From: Sporosarcina aquimarina
Lineage (GTDB): Bacteria; Bacillota; Bacilli; Bacillales_A; Planococcaceae
NCBI RefSeq assembly: GCF_019748715.1
Contig: NZ_JACLBZ010000025.1
Coordinates: 1-64,000, forward strand
Reading direction: 5' to 3'
DNA length: 64,000 nt
This document shows positions 8,559 to 16,700 of the stretch, piece after piece; position 1 is the stretch's first letter; each line of letters begins with the position of its first letter. The position numbers were made by a program, and so were the translations under genes. The notes beneath the pieces are model-generated. The model was not told the origin of the DNA and did not search any database. It was given only the letters and a program-made list of their open reading frames with translations.

Positions 8559-8604
8559 TCTTAAGAAACATCCTTATGGTTCCTTAAGAAGCTATTTATA
8601 TACT
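8559..8604 (+). promoter_or_regulatory. Promoter and dyad operator of the ABC exporter operon
   Basis: An imperfect dyad with 11-bp arms, TCTTAAGAAAC (8559-8569) and GTTCCTTAAGA (8579-8589), one mismatch, 9-nt centre. It lies just before a good -10 TATACT (8599-8604) that has no recognisable -35. A weak -35 with a dyad in its place suggests control by a DNA-binding protein, perhaps an activator of the response-regulator type. No regulator gene is adjacent. Confidence 0.5.
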
Positions 8605-8633
8605 AGAAAGCAGTACAGTTATGGGAGGAAAGA

Positions 8634-9335
8634 ATGTTGATTACAGTACAAGATATAAACCATTCATTTTTAATCGGTAGAAAAGGCAAGGAAAGCAATG
8701 TGCCAGTGCTGAAAAATATTTCATTTTCGGTGAAACAAGGTGAAATTGTCTCGATTGTCGGACGAAGCGGCTCAGGCAAATCGACGCTGCTTCATATATT
8801 GGCAGGTTTTTTAAAGCCGGACAGCGGAGAAATAGTAGTGAAGGATACGGTTACTTCTGTGTTTAATGAACAGCAAAGTGCACAGTTTCGACTTGAAAAT
8901 TACGGCTTCATTTTTCAAAATTTCCAGCTCATGCCTGGTTTAACGGCATTCGAGAATGTTGAATTACCGCTGAAATTAAAGGGAATGAACCGTCATCAGC
9001 GTAAAGACAAAGTTCAGCAGTTAATGAAGCATGTTGGACTGCAATCCGTACAAGATCATTATCCGAATGAGTTGTCGGGAGGTCAGCAACAGCGTGTCAG
9101 TATTGCTCGAGCATTGATTACCGATCCGCCGATCATTTTTGCTGATGAACCAACAGGCAGTTTGGATTCCGAGACAGAGCAGGAAGTTTTGGAGCTCATC
9201 CAAACACTTAACGACACGCGTGATATCACGTTTGTCATCATTACACACGATGATGAAGTGGCTCAAAGAGCGGATCGCATGTATCGGATGCATGACGGGA
9301 TTTTGACGGAAGAAGGTGTTCCGAATGCAGTTTAA
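8634..9335 (+). CDS. ABC transporter ATP-binding protein, MacB/LolD type
   Basis: A 233-residue ATPase with Walker A GRSGSGKST (43-51), signature LSGGQQQRVSIARAL (about 143-157) and Walker B IIFADEPTGSLD (about 165-176), followed by a switch histidine in ITHDD. These sequences are typical of the MacB/LolD/FtsE class that powers extrusion or lipoprotein/peptide handling rather than import. Its end overlaps the permease start, so the two form one transporter. Expression probably depends on the upstream dyad. Confidence 0.93.
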   Translation: MLITVQDINHSFLIGRKGKESNVPVLKNISFSVKQGEIVSIVGRSGSGKSTLLHILAGFLKPDSGEIVVKDTVTSVFNEQQSAQFRLENYGFIFQNFQLMPGLTAFENVELPLKLKGMNRHQRKDKVQQLMKHVGLQSVQDHYPNELSGGQQQRVSIARALITDPPIIFADEPTGSLDSETEQEVLELIQTLNDTRDITFVIITHDDEVAQRADRMYRMHDGILTEEGVPNAV

Positions 9336-10632
9336 AGATCAGATTGATTTCATTCGCCAACATATTAAGAAAAATAAATTGCGCGTTTTCATGACTGTCC
9401 TTGCCGCTACGATGGGTACTGCTTTTCTTATCGTTCTGGCATCTGTCGGCTTCGGGATTCATGATACAATGCGTAGTCTTATGTTGGAAAATCGCTTGGT
9501 TACGCAGATTGAAGTGTATTCCGATGACCTAGGAGCAGAGGAAGCAGAAGAAATGAAAGGGATCGACCATGTTAAAGCAGTTGTGATGCATCAGGGAGCG
9601 AATGCAATGCAGCAAGCATCGCTCGGGAAGTATACAACGCATGGAAATTTACTAGTTACGGACTTCAAGGAAGAGGCGAAAGTTGGGTTCGCCTTAGCGG
9701 AAGGGCGGCTACCGGAAAGTACCTACGAGGTTGTAGTAGGGAATGGATTCGCTGAAAGTTTAATAGACGAATCAGCTGCTGAAAAGCTAGCTGAAGCACT
9801 TCCTGAAGGGTCAGAGGAAGAGCCGGAAATCCCTTCGTATAAAGGAGAGTTGATCGGAAAGACGTTTACATATCAACTAGGAGATTACGGTACGGGCGAA
9901 CTATATGATGATAAAACCGAGTTGACAATTGTTGGTGTCGCCAAAAAACCATCGAAGGACTGGTTAGTGGACAATAAAATTTATGCAGATGCTGCATTGA
10001 TTCCAGAGCTTGAAAAAATCTATAAGCAAGATAAGAAGGAAGAGGTGACAGATCCACTATTCTCCAGCATGCTGTATGTCTACGCGGATGTTTTGGAAAA
10101 CGTAAAGTCTGTCACGAGTGAACTGAAGGACCAAGGCTATAATGTCTATTCCATTTCAGAAGAACTGGACCAAATCGATGTGTTTTTCCTTGCGTTAAAA
10201 GCAGGTCTCGTTTTCGTCGGTACAATTGCCATATTGATTTCATCAATCGGGATATTCAACACAATGACGATGGCGGTGACGGAACGGACGCGGGAAATCG
10301 GCGTTATGAAGGCGATCGGTGCCCAGCCGAAACTCATCCAGCGACTCTTTTTGATGGAAAGTGCTTGGATCGGTGTTGTCGGGACTGTACTGGCGATCAT
10401 CATTTCCTATGCCGTCAGCTTGGTTTCAAACTGGCTATTGCCAATTATTGTAGGAGCGGCTATCGGTGAAGAAGATTTTGCTGAACTAAATGTCACATTC
10501 TCAGTGATCCCATGGCAGCTCGTCGTCATAGCGTCAGCCATCAGCCTAACGGTGGCAATCGTCTCGGGCTGGAGACCAGCGAGAAAGGCTACGAGGATTG
10601 ATGTGATTGATGCGTTGCGAAGAGAATTGTGA
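9325..10632 (+). CDS. ABC transporter permease, MacB/FtsX type
   Basis: A 435-residue permease. TM1 is at about residues 20-42. A large extracellular MacB-type periplasmic-core-like domain (about 45-280) follows, then three C-terminal TMs with the FtsX signature around NTMTMAVTERTREIGVMKAIGA. This is the mechanotransmission architecture of MacB-class exporters used for antimicrobial peptides or envelope substrates. ATG at 9325 is preferred (GAAGAAGGTG upstream); a GTG at 9316 is also possible. The substrate is unknown. Confidence 0.9.
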   Translation: MQFKDQIDFIRQHIKKNKLRVFMTVLAATMGTAFLIVLASVGFGIHDTMRSLMLENRLVTQIEVYSDDLGAEEAEEMKGIDHVKAVVMHQGANAMQQASLGKYTTHGNLLVTDFKEEAKVGFALAEGRLPESTYEVVVGNGFAESLIDESAAEKLAEALPEGSEEEPEIPSYKGELIGKTFTYQLGDYGTGELYDDKTELTIVGVAKKPSKDWLVDNKIYADAALIPELEKIYKQDKKEEVTDPLFSSMLYVYADVLENVKSVTSELKDQGYNVYSISEELDQIDVFFLALKAGLVFVGTIAILISSIGIFNTMTMAVTERTREIGVMKAIGAQPKLIQRLFLMESAWIGVVGTVLAIIISYAVSLVSNWLLPIIVGAAIGEEDFAELNVTFSVIPWQLVVIASAISLTVAIVSGWRPARKATRIDVIDALRREL

Positions 10633-10655
10633 AGCGAAAAGTATGGTAGGGGAGG

Positions 10656-10802
10656 GAATGTGCGGTGCGCGGCCGGTTTGGTTCGTATGCCGGGACGTTT
10701 GGTTCGGTTCGGCTTGCTGAAGGTGCGGTCTTGGAGGGTATTGGTTCGGTCTAACGGTGTTTTGGCTCGGTGTGATGAGACTTTGGTGCGTTCCTTCGCT
10801 TT
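10656..10802. repeat. Degenerate 21-bp tandem repeat (locus 1)
   Basis: TTTGG-type cores recur with exact 21-bp spacing at 10677, 10698, 10719, 10740, 10761 and 10782, plus a partial unit at 10656 reading GAATGTGCGGT. The core is roughly TTTGGTTCGGT followed by variable bases. The stretch is GC- and GT-rich unlike its surroundings. It lies between the 3' ends of convergent genes. The same unit with the same spacing recurs at 31575-31670. Confidence 0.7.
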
Positions 10803-10823
10803 ACCAGCTTGGTAACACGGGAA

Positions 10824-10856
10824 AAGGGCTGTACCTGAAAGTTCAGGACAGCCCTT
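10824..10856 (-). terminator. Terminator of the glutamate/aspartate symporter gene
   Basis: AAGGGCTGT...ACAGCCCTT with an inner CCTGAA/TTCAGG stem gives a long hairpin. On the minus strand it is followed by TTTTC, just past the gltP-like stop. It may also stop transcripts of the ABC operon. Confidence 0.8.
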
Positions 10857-10871
10857 GAATTCAAGATGATT

Positions 10872-12116
10872 TTATTTTGAAACTTCCAGCTCATGTTTTG
10901 GTGCTCCGTTCGCATCATCCGACCATAATCCATCCTCAGTGGCGGCAACGACGACGGAAGCGGAGGCATCGCCTAGAATGTTCACAGTTGTCCGGAACAT
11001 ATCAAGAATCCGATCAATTCCAGCAATCAGGGCGATTCCCTCTAATGGAATGTTGACGGAGCTTAGTACCATGGCAAGCATGATGACACCGGCGCCTGGA
11101 ACTCCTGCTGCACCGATTGATGCTAACACAGCAGTCAGTACAACCATTAGAAGTTGTATTAACGATAATTCCAATCCATAGAATTGGGCGATGAAAACGA
11201 CTGCCACCCCTTGGTAGATAGCTGTTCCGTCCATATTGATCGTAGCTCCGAGCGGAAGGACGAAGCTGCTGATTTTCTTCGGCACGCCTAAATTATCTTG
11301 AGTATTTTTTATCGTCACAGGCAATGTTCCGGCACTGCTGCATGTACTGAAAGCCACAATAGAAGCAGGAGCCATTCCTTTGAAAAATTTCATCGGGCTC
11401 ATCTTGGCGAACTTTTTTACTGCCATCGAATAAACAAATAGAACATGTATAAAGCATGCAATGGCAACAGCTAGAATGACTTTTAATAATGGCATTAAAA
11501 CACTTAATCCATATTCACCGACTACTGGTGCAACTAATCCTAAAATCCCGATTGGCGCGAACCACATGACGATGCCGGTAATTTTATACATGATTTCAGC
11601 AAAGCCTTCAAAAAATTGATAGACGGGCTTTGCTTTTTTTCCTACTAGCGTGATGGCCAGGCCGACGAAGATTGCAAAAAATATAATCTGTAAAATGTTG
11701 CCTGAAGAAAGAGCAGTAAAAGAATTCTCCGGTATGATGTTTAGTAAAGTAGCAATTACTCCATCTGTTTCATTCACTTGCGCAGCTGCTTCAGGAACGC
11801 TGATATTTACCCCTTTGCCAGGCGAAATGAGGTAGGCGAATGCTAATCCGATGGCAACCGCTATGGCGCTGGTCATTAAATAATAAGAGACGGTTTTAAC
11901 TCCTATTCTTCCTAACTGCTTTGGATCTCCCGTACTTGCAACACCGACAACTAAAGAAGCGAGGATAAGCGGGGCAATGATGAATTTAATTAATCGTAGA
12001 AATAAGTCCCCGAGTGGCTTTATTACCTCAATGGACGGACCGAAGATAACCCCTAAAATAATTGCAATCCCAAAAGCAATGAAAATCTGCGCCATTAAAT
12101 TCCCTTTTAATCTCAC
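10872..12116 (-). CDS. Dicarboxylate/amino acid:cation symporter (GltP/GltT/DctA family)
   Basis: A 414-residue DAACS-family transporter with 8 TMs and two re-entrant hairpins. The serine-rich HP1 motif STCSSAGTLPVT (about 262-273) and the TM7 motif ATINMDGTAIYQG (about 292-304) are intact, as is GAAGVPGAG in HP2. It imports glutamate, aspartate or C4-dicarboxylates with sodium or protons. Start: GTG at 12116 after AGGAGAGAG. A cre-like site lies 25 bp upstream. The preceding gene encodes a threonine-synthase-like enzyme, so a shared amino acid role is possible. Confidence 0.9.
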   Translation of the reverse strand: MRLKGNLMAQIFIAFGIAIILGVIFGPSIEVIKPLGDLFLRLIKFIIAPLILASLVVGVASTGDPKQLGRIGVKTVSYYLMTSAIAVAIGLAFAYLISPGKGVNISVPEAAAQVNETDGVIATLLNIIPENSFTALSSGNILQIIFFAIFVGLAITLVGKKAKPVYQFFEGFAEIMYKITGIVMWFAPIGILGLVAPVVGEYGLSVLMPLLKVILAVAIACFIHVLFVYSMAVKKFAKMSPMKFFKGMAPASIVAFSTCSSAGTLPVTIKNTQDNLGVPKKISSFVLPLGATINMDGTAIYQGVAVVFIAQFYGLELSLIQLLMVVLTAVLASIGAAGVPGAGVIMLAMVLSSVNIPLEGIALIAGIDRILDMFRTTVNILGDASASVVVAATEDGLWSDDANGAPKHELEVSK

Positions 12117-12140
12117 ATTTCTCTCTCCTTTTCAAGTAGT

Positions 12141-12154
12141 TGTGAGCGCTTTCG
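12141..12154 (-). promoter_or_regulatory. Possible cre (CcpA) site upstream of the symporter gene
   Basis: The minus-strand sequence CGAAAGCGCTCACA resembles the CcpA consensus TGWAARCGYTWWCA with a mismatch at the first base. It is 25 bp before the start codon, suggesting carbon catabolite repression. Confidence 0.45.
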
Positions 12155-12255
12155 AAACTGATTGTCGCTTGCTTACTGGTTCCAATTAACTTGGCTTTCT
12201 TTAACGTTGACGGATTGATAAAAATCGCTTTCTTATAGCAATCAAGTCATTTAGC

Positions 12256-13503
12256 TCACCTCCCTTCTCGGAATGTATTATTAGAGACATTCTTAGTCAG
12301 AGATTCACCAGGCTCCATAACGGGTGTTTCAAAACTAGACGTGTCGGGATATTTTAATCCAGCTCCTGTATTTAAAGCGATGACCACTTCATTCGCTTTA
12401 ATCCAATTCTTTTCACGTAATCTGCGTGCGGCTGAAAATGTGGAAGCTCCTTCCGGACAAATAAAAGTCCCTTCCATACGCGCAATTTTTCGTTGTTCTT
12501 CTAAAATGGTTTCATCGTCGATCGCGATTGCGCATCCATTTGTTTCATACAGCGATTGAAGCACTAAAAAGTCCCCTAAAGCTTTAGGAACATTCACTCC
12601 AAAAGCAATTGTTTCGGAATCAACCCAGAACTCTGATTCCATTTTGTTTTCTTTCCAGGCTTTCACTATCGGAGCGCATCCCTCAGCTTGAACGGCTACC
12701 AATCTAGGCAACTTATCTTCAGCAATCCAACCGAGGGTTTGAAGTTCTTTTAACGCTTTATAAATGCCAATTAATCCAACACCGCCGCCGGTAGGGTATA
12801 GAATTACATCTGGTACTTTCCAGCCCAGCTGTTCTGCGATTTCATAGCCCATTGTCTTCTTTCCTTCGATTCTATACGGTTCTTTCAGGGTGGAAACATC
12901 GAATAACGCATACTCCTTCACTGTTTGAGAAATTATTTTCCCTGCATCGCTAATTAATCCATTCACTAAATGAAGATCCGCCCCGGCGATTGCACATTCA
13001 TTTCTTGTGATTTTTGGTGCATCTATCGGCATGACGATGGTTGAATTAATTCCTCCTCTGGCGGCATAAAGTGCCCACGAGGCTCCCGCATTTCCGTTGG
13101 TCGGCATCGCTAACTCTTGGATGCCTAATTCTTTCGCCATTGATACTCCTACTGCAGCTCCGCGAGCCTTAAAGGTTCCAGTGGGAATAATGCCTTCATC
13201 TTTCATAAGCAGGTTTGAGATGTCCATATCTGCACCAATCTGTTTCATCGGCAGAAGGGGGGTCATTCCTTCACCAAGAGTGACAACATTTTCTTTGTTT
13301 TGTACAGGCAGCAACTCATGGTAGCGCCATAAATCAGTATTCCTCGTAAGTAAATCTGTCGGTTTTAATACCTTGCCTATCTCTTTCAAATCATAATCCA
13401 CTAGTAATGGGGAACCGCATTCACATAGCTGGTGTTTTCCTCCTGCGCTGAAACGTTTTTGACATTTAGGGCAATGAAGATGCGAAATATAGCTGAATTT
13501 CAT
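12256..13503 (-). CDS. Threonine synthase-like PLP enzyme with N-terminal zinc ribbon
   Basis: A 415-residue fold-type II PLP enzyme. The N-terminus has a rubredoxin-like zinc ribbon, CPKC (11-14) with CECG (28-31). The PLP lysine lies in TGTFKARGA (about 108-116), the phosphate loop is PTGGGVGLIG (about 237-246), and the substrate loop is TNGNAG. This resembles archaeal-type threonine synthases and their relatives; cysteate synthase and diaminopropionate-type enzymes come from the same family. There are no hom or thrB neighbours, so biosynthetic ThrC is only one option. ATG at 13503 follows AGGAGGAG. Confidence 0.75.
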   Translation of the reverse strand: MKFSYISHLHCPKCQKRFSAGGKHQLCECGSPLLVDYDLKEIGKVLKPTDLLTRNTDLWRYHELLPVQNKENVVTLGEGMTPLLPMKQIGADMDISNLLMKDEGIIPTGTFKARGAAVGVSMAKELGIQELAMPTNGNAGASWALYAARGGINSTIVMPIDAPKITRNECAIAGADLHLVNGLISDAGKIISQTVKEYALFDVSTLKEPYRIEGKKTMGYEIAEQLGWKVPDVILYPTGGGVGLIGIYKALKELQTLGWIAEDKLPRLVAVQAEGCAPIVKAWKENKMESEFWVDSETIAFGVNVPKALGDFLVLQSLYETNGCAIAIDDETILEEQRKIARMEGTFICPEGASTFSAARRLREKNWIKANEVVIALNTGAGLKYPDTSSFETPVMEPGESLTKNVSNNTFREGR

Positions 13504-13526
13504 CTGAAATCTCTCCTCCTGAAAGG

Positions 13527-13766
13527 CTAGTTCTTTCTTTTACGGTGACTAAAATAGTTTACGTATTGTTCCATCTTATGTTGGGAGGCTTTACAACATG
13601 CCGAACCTTGACACCCAGTAAAACCGAGGTGAATTTTGTCGTTTTCTGGCTGTGTGGCTACGGATAGAAGATCTCTCCTGTCAGAAGAGAATTCCTTCGT
13701 CGGATCCCAATTTATTGGGTTGTTTTTTAATCTTAATACCGACAGTGGAAGGATACTTACCTCTGC
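13527..13766 (-). pseudogene. Unassigned 79-codon open frame without start; possible gene remnant
   Basis: On the minus strand a frame stays open for 79 codons and ends at TAG 23 bp before the threonine-synthase-like gene. Its composition looks protein-like (NPINWDPTKEF, GFTGCQGSACCKA, then a basic HRKRKN tail), but there is no ATG, GTG or TTG start before codon 65. A second frame opening at GTG 13794 (VKHGCSLVLGRGKYPSTVG) would join it by one base shift in an A6 run. I do not recognise the family. On the other strand the same DNA has hairpins and a terminator, so it may be RNA instead. Confidence 0.3.
13706..13728 (+). terminator. Plus-strand intrinsic terminator without an assigned gene
   Basis: CCCAA/TTGGG with a TTTA loop is followed by TTGTTTTTT. 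No plus-strand gene ends here, so a small RNA or leader read from about 13540 is possible. Upstream there are further hairpins: ATGTTG/CAACAT near 13579-13599 and ACCTTG/CGAGGT near 13605-13630. Confidence 0.5.
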
Positions 13767-13948
13767 CTAAAACTAGGCTACAACCATGTTTCACAACGAC
13801 TCTACTTTTTAATTTATACCTTATAAAATAATTCGATTGTTCAAAAAACTTGAAATGCGCTATGCTAGAAAAAGTTAATTGAATACTTAAAACAGCTTGG
13901 AAGGAGAGGGGAAGGAACAGCCTTCTTAATTCATTTAACAGCCTCTGT

Positions 13949-13962
13949 TGAAAACGCTTTCA
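13949..13962 (+). promoter_or_regulatory. cre site (CcpA) upstream of the persulfide dioxygenase gene
   Basis: TGAAAACGCTTTCA is a perfect dyad matching the CcpA consensus. It lies 25 bp before the start codon, where bound CcpA-HPr would block transcription. This predicts repression of the sulfur module by preferred carbon sources. Confidence 0.8.
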
Positions 13963-13986
13963 AAACAAATAGTTGGAGGGATTAAT

Positions 13987-15402
13987 ATGTTTTTTCGTTC
14001 ATTTTTTGATGAGAGTTTAGCTCAAATGTCGTATTTGGTTGGTTGTCAGCAGACAGGAGAAGCCATTGTAATTGACCCGGCTCGTAGCATTGAACCCTAT
14101 TTAGGGATGGCGAGGAAGAAGGGACTGAAAATAATTGCAGCAGCTGAAACTCACATTCATGCAGACTTCGTTTCTGGGTCTCGGGAGATCGCGCAACATT
14201 GTGATGCCACTTTGTACGTTTCGGATGAAGGCGACGAACAGTGGAAATACAATCAGCTGGAAGATATTGATTATGTCTTGTTGAAAGATGGCAGCACATT
14301 TATGATAGGTCAAATTGAATTCACTGTGATGCATACTGCCGGACATACACCAGAAAGTATTTCATTTGTTTTGACGGATAAGGGCGGTGGTTCTTCCCAA
14401 CCCATGGGCATTTTCACAGGTGATTTCGTATTTGTCGGAGATATTGGCAGGCCTGATTTATTGGAGAAGGCTGTTGGAGTGATTGGTTCTGCGGAGCTTG
14501 GAGCAAGCCAGATGTTCCAATCGCTGCAGAAGTTTAAGCAATTGCCTGATTATCTGCAAGTTTGGCCGGGGCATGGTGCAGGAAGTGCTTGTGGTAAAGC
14601 ACTTGGAGCAGTTCCTATGTCTACAATTGGTTATGAGAAATTAAACAATTGGGCTTTACGGGAAGAAGATCAAGAAAACTTTATCAAGACTTTATTAACG
14701 GGGCAATCTACTCCTCCTAACTATTTTGCAATGATGAAAAAGTTGAACAAGATGGGACCGCCGCTAGTCAGTGAAGGGAAGACTAATAGAATCCGCACTG
14801 TAAAGGAATTGGAAGGTCATGATGCGAATGCAGTTTTAGTAGACACAAGAAGAGCTGCAGAATTTGCAAAAGGTCATTTGGAAGGGACAATCAACATCCC
14901 ATTTAATCAATCTTTTACAAATTGGGCAGGAGAGTTAATTGACTACGATTCAGAAATCATACTAATCGCAGAGGAAAGCAAACTGAATGCGATCAAGGAG
15001 AGTTTATCTTCAATAGGTTTAGATGGCATTGTCGGTTTCATTGAACCGTTTGACGTTCTGGCTGATGACAAACAGTTGGAAAGTTACGGAGAAGTAGATG
15101 TCAAACAAGTACAGGAATACTTGCTCGATGATCAGTATCATCTGGTTGATGTTCGCAATGAATCAGAGTGGACGGAAGGCAGAATTGAAGGAGCCGAACA
15201 CATGCCCCTTAATTTGCTGACAAAGCAGCTCGATGATTTGCCAAAAGGAAAGACGTATCTTGTACATTGTAAGTCTGGTGCCCGATCTGCAATAGCCTCA
15301 AGCTTGCTGCAGGCTCATGGCTATAAAGACGTGATGAATGTAAAAGGCGGCTATTTAGCTTGGTTGAAGGAAACTAATAAACAAGCTCCGGTAATAAAGT
15401 AA
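13987..15402 (+). CDS. CstB-like persulfide dioxygenase-rhodanese fusion
   Basis: A 471-residue three-domain protein. Residues 1-250 are a metallo-beta-lactamase-fold dioxygenase, with the iron ligands in THIHAD (55-60), HTAGHTPE and GDFVFVGDIGRPD. Residues about 270-360 are a rhodanese-like domain lacking the active cysteine (it reads LIAEESK). Residues about 370-465 are a rhodanese with active-site HCKSGARS (Cys about 428). This is the order in Staphylococcus CstB, which oxidises low-molecular-weight persulfides to sulfite/thiosulfate. I start at ATG 13987 after GGAGGG, not at an upstream ATG that overlaps the cre site. Confidence 0.9.
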   Translation: MFFRSFFDESLAQMSYLVGCQQTGEAIVIDPARSIEPYLGMARKKGLKIIAAAETHIHADFVSGSREIAQHCDATLYVSDEGDEQWKYNQLEDIDYVLLKDGSTFMIGQIEFTVMHTAGHTPESISFVLTDKGGGSSQPMGIFTGDFVFVGDIGRPDLLEKAVGVIGSAELGASQMFQSLQKFKQLPDYLQVWPGHGAGSACGKALGAVPMSTIGYEKLNNWALREEDQENFIKTLLTGQSTPPNYFAMMKKLNKMGPPLVSEGKTNRIRTVKELEGHDANAVLVDTRRAAEFAKGHLEGTINIPFNQSFTNWAGELIDYDSEIILIAEESKLNAIKESLSSIGLDGIVGFIEPFDVLADDKQLESYGEVDVKQVQEYLLDDQYHLVDVRNESEWTEGRIEGAEHMPLNLLTKQLDDLPKGKTYLVHCKSGARSAIASSLLQAHGYKDVMNVKGGYLAWLKETNKQAPVIK

Positions 15403-15497
15403 TCAAACAGGCCAATTGTTCATTTGGCTCTAACGGCTCTTTATAGAAAACGGGTAGCAACTGTCAGTAATGAAATTACAAATTGGAGGTCGTTATA

Positions 15498-16700
15498 GTG
15501 AAGTATAACTTTGATGAAGTCATCAGTCGGTACAATACAGATTCGGTCAAATGGGATCACACAGAGAAATTATTTGGTGATAAGGATATTCTACCAATGT
15601 GGATTGCGGATATGGATTTTGTGTCCCCAAAACCTGTCGTAGAGGCGTTGAAGGAGAGAGCTGAACATGGAGTGTTTGGCTATACATCAAGGTCTAATGA
15701 TTACTTCCAGGCATTTATAGACTGGGTGCAAAGACGTCATAAATGGGACATTCAGAAACGATGGATCCGCTGTACGCCGGGGATTATGCCAGCGTTAAGT
15801 ATTGCAATTCAATCCTTCACAAATGAAGGAGATAAAGTTATTATACAAACCCCTGTTTATACGCCATTCATGGAAGTAATCGAAAAAAATAATCGTGATA
15901 TCGTGTTAAATCCACTAAAGTATGAAAATGAGAGATATGGGATGGATTATGAAAACTTGGAGGAAGTCGCAAGGGACGAAGATGTTAAGATGATTATTTT
16001 ATGTAACCCTCATAATCCGGCTGGTCGGGTTTGGTCTAAAGAAGAATTGACGAGACTGGGGGAAATATGCTTGAAAAATAATGTGCTAGTCATTTCTGAT
16101 GAAGCTCATTTTGATATTGTTTACAAAGGTCATACCCATACGCCTTTTGCTAGCATTTCAGAAGAGTTTTCGGACCATTCCATAACGTGCACGGCTCCAA
16201 GTAAAACGTTCAATCTTGCAGGTGTTCAAATGGCTAATATTATTATTCCAAATAAAGAGTTACGGGATTCGTTTACGAAAATTATTGACATAATGTATTT
16301 AGGATTATCCAATACTTTTGGTGTGACTGCAGCTGAAAACGCTTATAAATACGGAGAAGAGTGGTTAGATCAATTTTTGGATTACTTGGAAGGCAATCTT
16401 ACCTTTTTAACAACATTTATTGAAACGAATTTAAAGGAAATTAAAGTGATCCCGCCTGAGGGGACATATCTTGCTTGGTTAGACTGCAGAGCTCTTGGAT
16501 TGGATGCAAAAGAGCTTGAGGACTTCTTCCGTAAAAACGCCAAGGTGGCATTTGATGAAGGTTATACATTTGGTTTAGGAGGCGAAGGTTTTACAAGAGT
16601 TAACATGGCTTGTCCAAGGCATGTTTTAGAAGACGGCTTGCGAAGAGTAGAAAGGGCTGTGAAAGAAAATTTAGCTAAGAATGCAGAGGAGGTACGTTAA
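15498..16700 (+). CDS. patB: MalY/PatB-type cystathionine beta-lyase
   Basis: A 400-residue aminotransferase-fold PLP enzyme. Diagnostic blocks are LPMWIADMDF near residue 35, CNPHNPAGRVW near 170 and the PLP-lysine region TAPSKTFNLAG near 237. MalY/PatB enzymes cleave C-S bonds of cystathionine, cysteine and cystine, giving pyruvate, ammonia and sulfide or thiocysteine. GTG at 15498 follows TTGGAGGTCGTTATA. Its stop overlaps the start of the cystine transporter (TAATG), so uptake and cleavage are coupled. The upstream persulfide dioxygenase would dispose of the sulfane product. Confidence 0.9.
   Translation: MKYNFDEVISRYNTDSVKWDHTEKLFGDKDILPMWIADMDFVSPKPVVEALKERAEHGVFGYTSRSNDYFQAFIDWVQRRHKWDIQKRWIRCTPGIMPALSIAIQSFTNEGDKVIIQTPVYTPFMEVIEKNNRDIVLNPLKYENERYGMDYENLEEVARDEDVKMIILCNPHNPAGRVWSKEELTRLGEICLKNNVLVISDEAHFDIVYKGHTHTPFASISEEFSDHSITCTAPSKTFNLAGVQMANIIIPNKELRDSFTKIIDIMYLGLSNTFGVTAAENAYKYGEEWLDQFLDYLEGNLTFLTTFIETNLKEIKVIPPEGTYLAWLDCRALGLDAKELEDFFRKNAKVAFDEGYTFGLGGEGFTRVNMACPRHVLEDGLRRVERAVKENLAKNAEEVR

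Noticed and set aside
13741-13760. Programmed frameshift at an A6C run
   Set aside because: The frame phase does not fit a canonical -1 slippery heptamer; insertion or chance is simpler.
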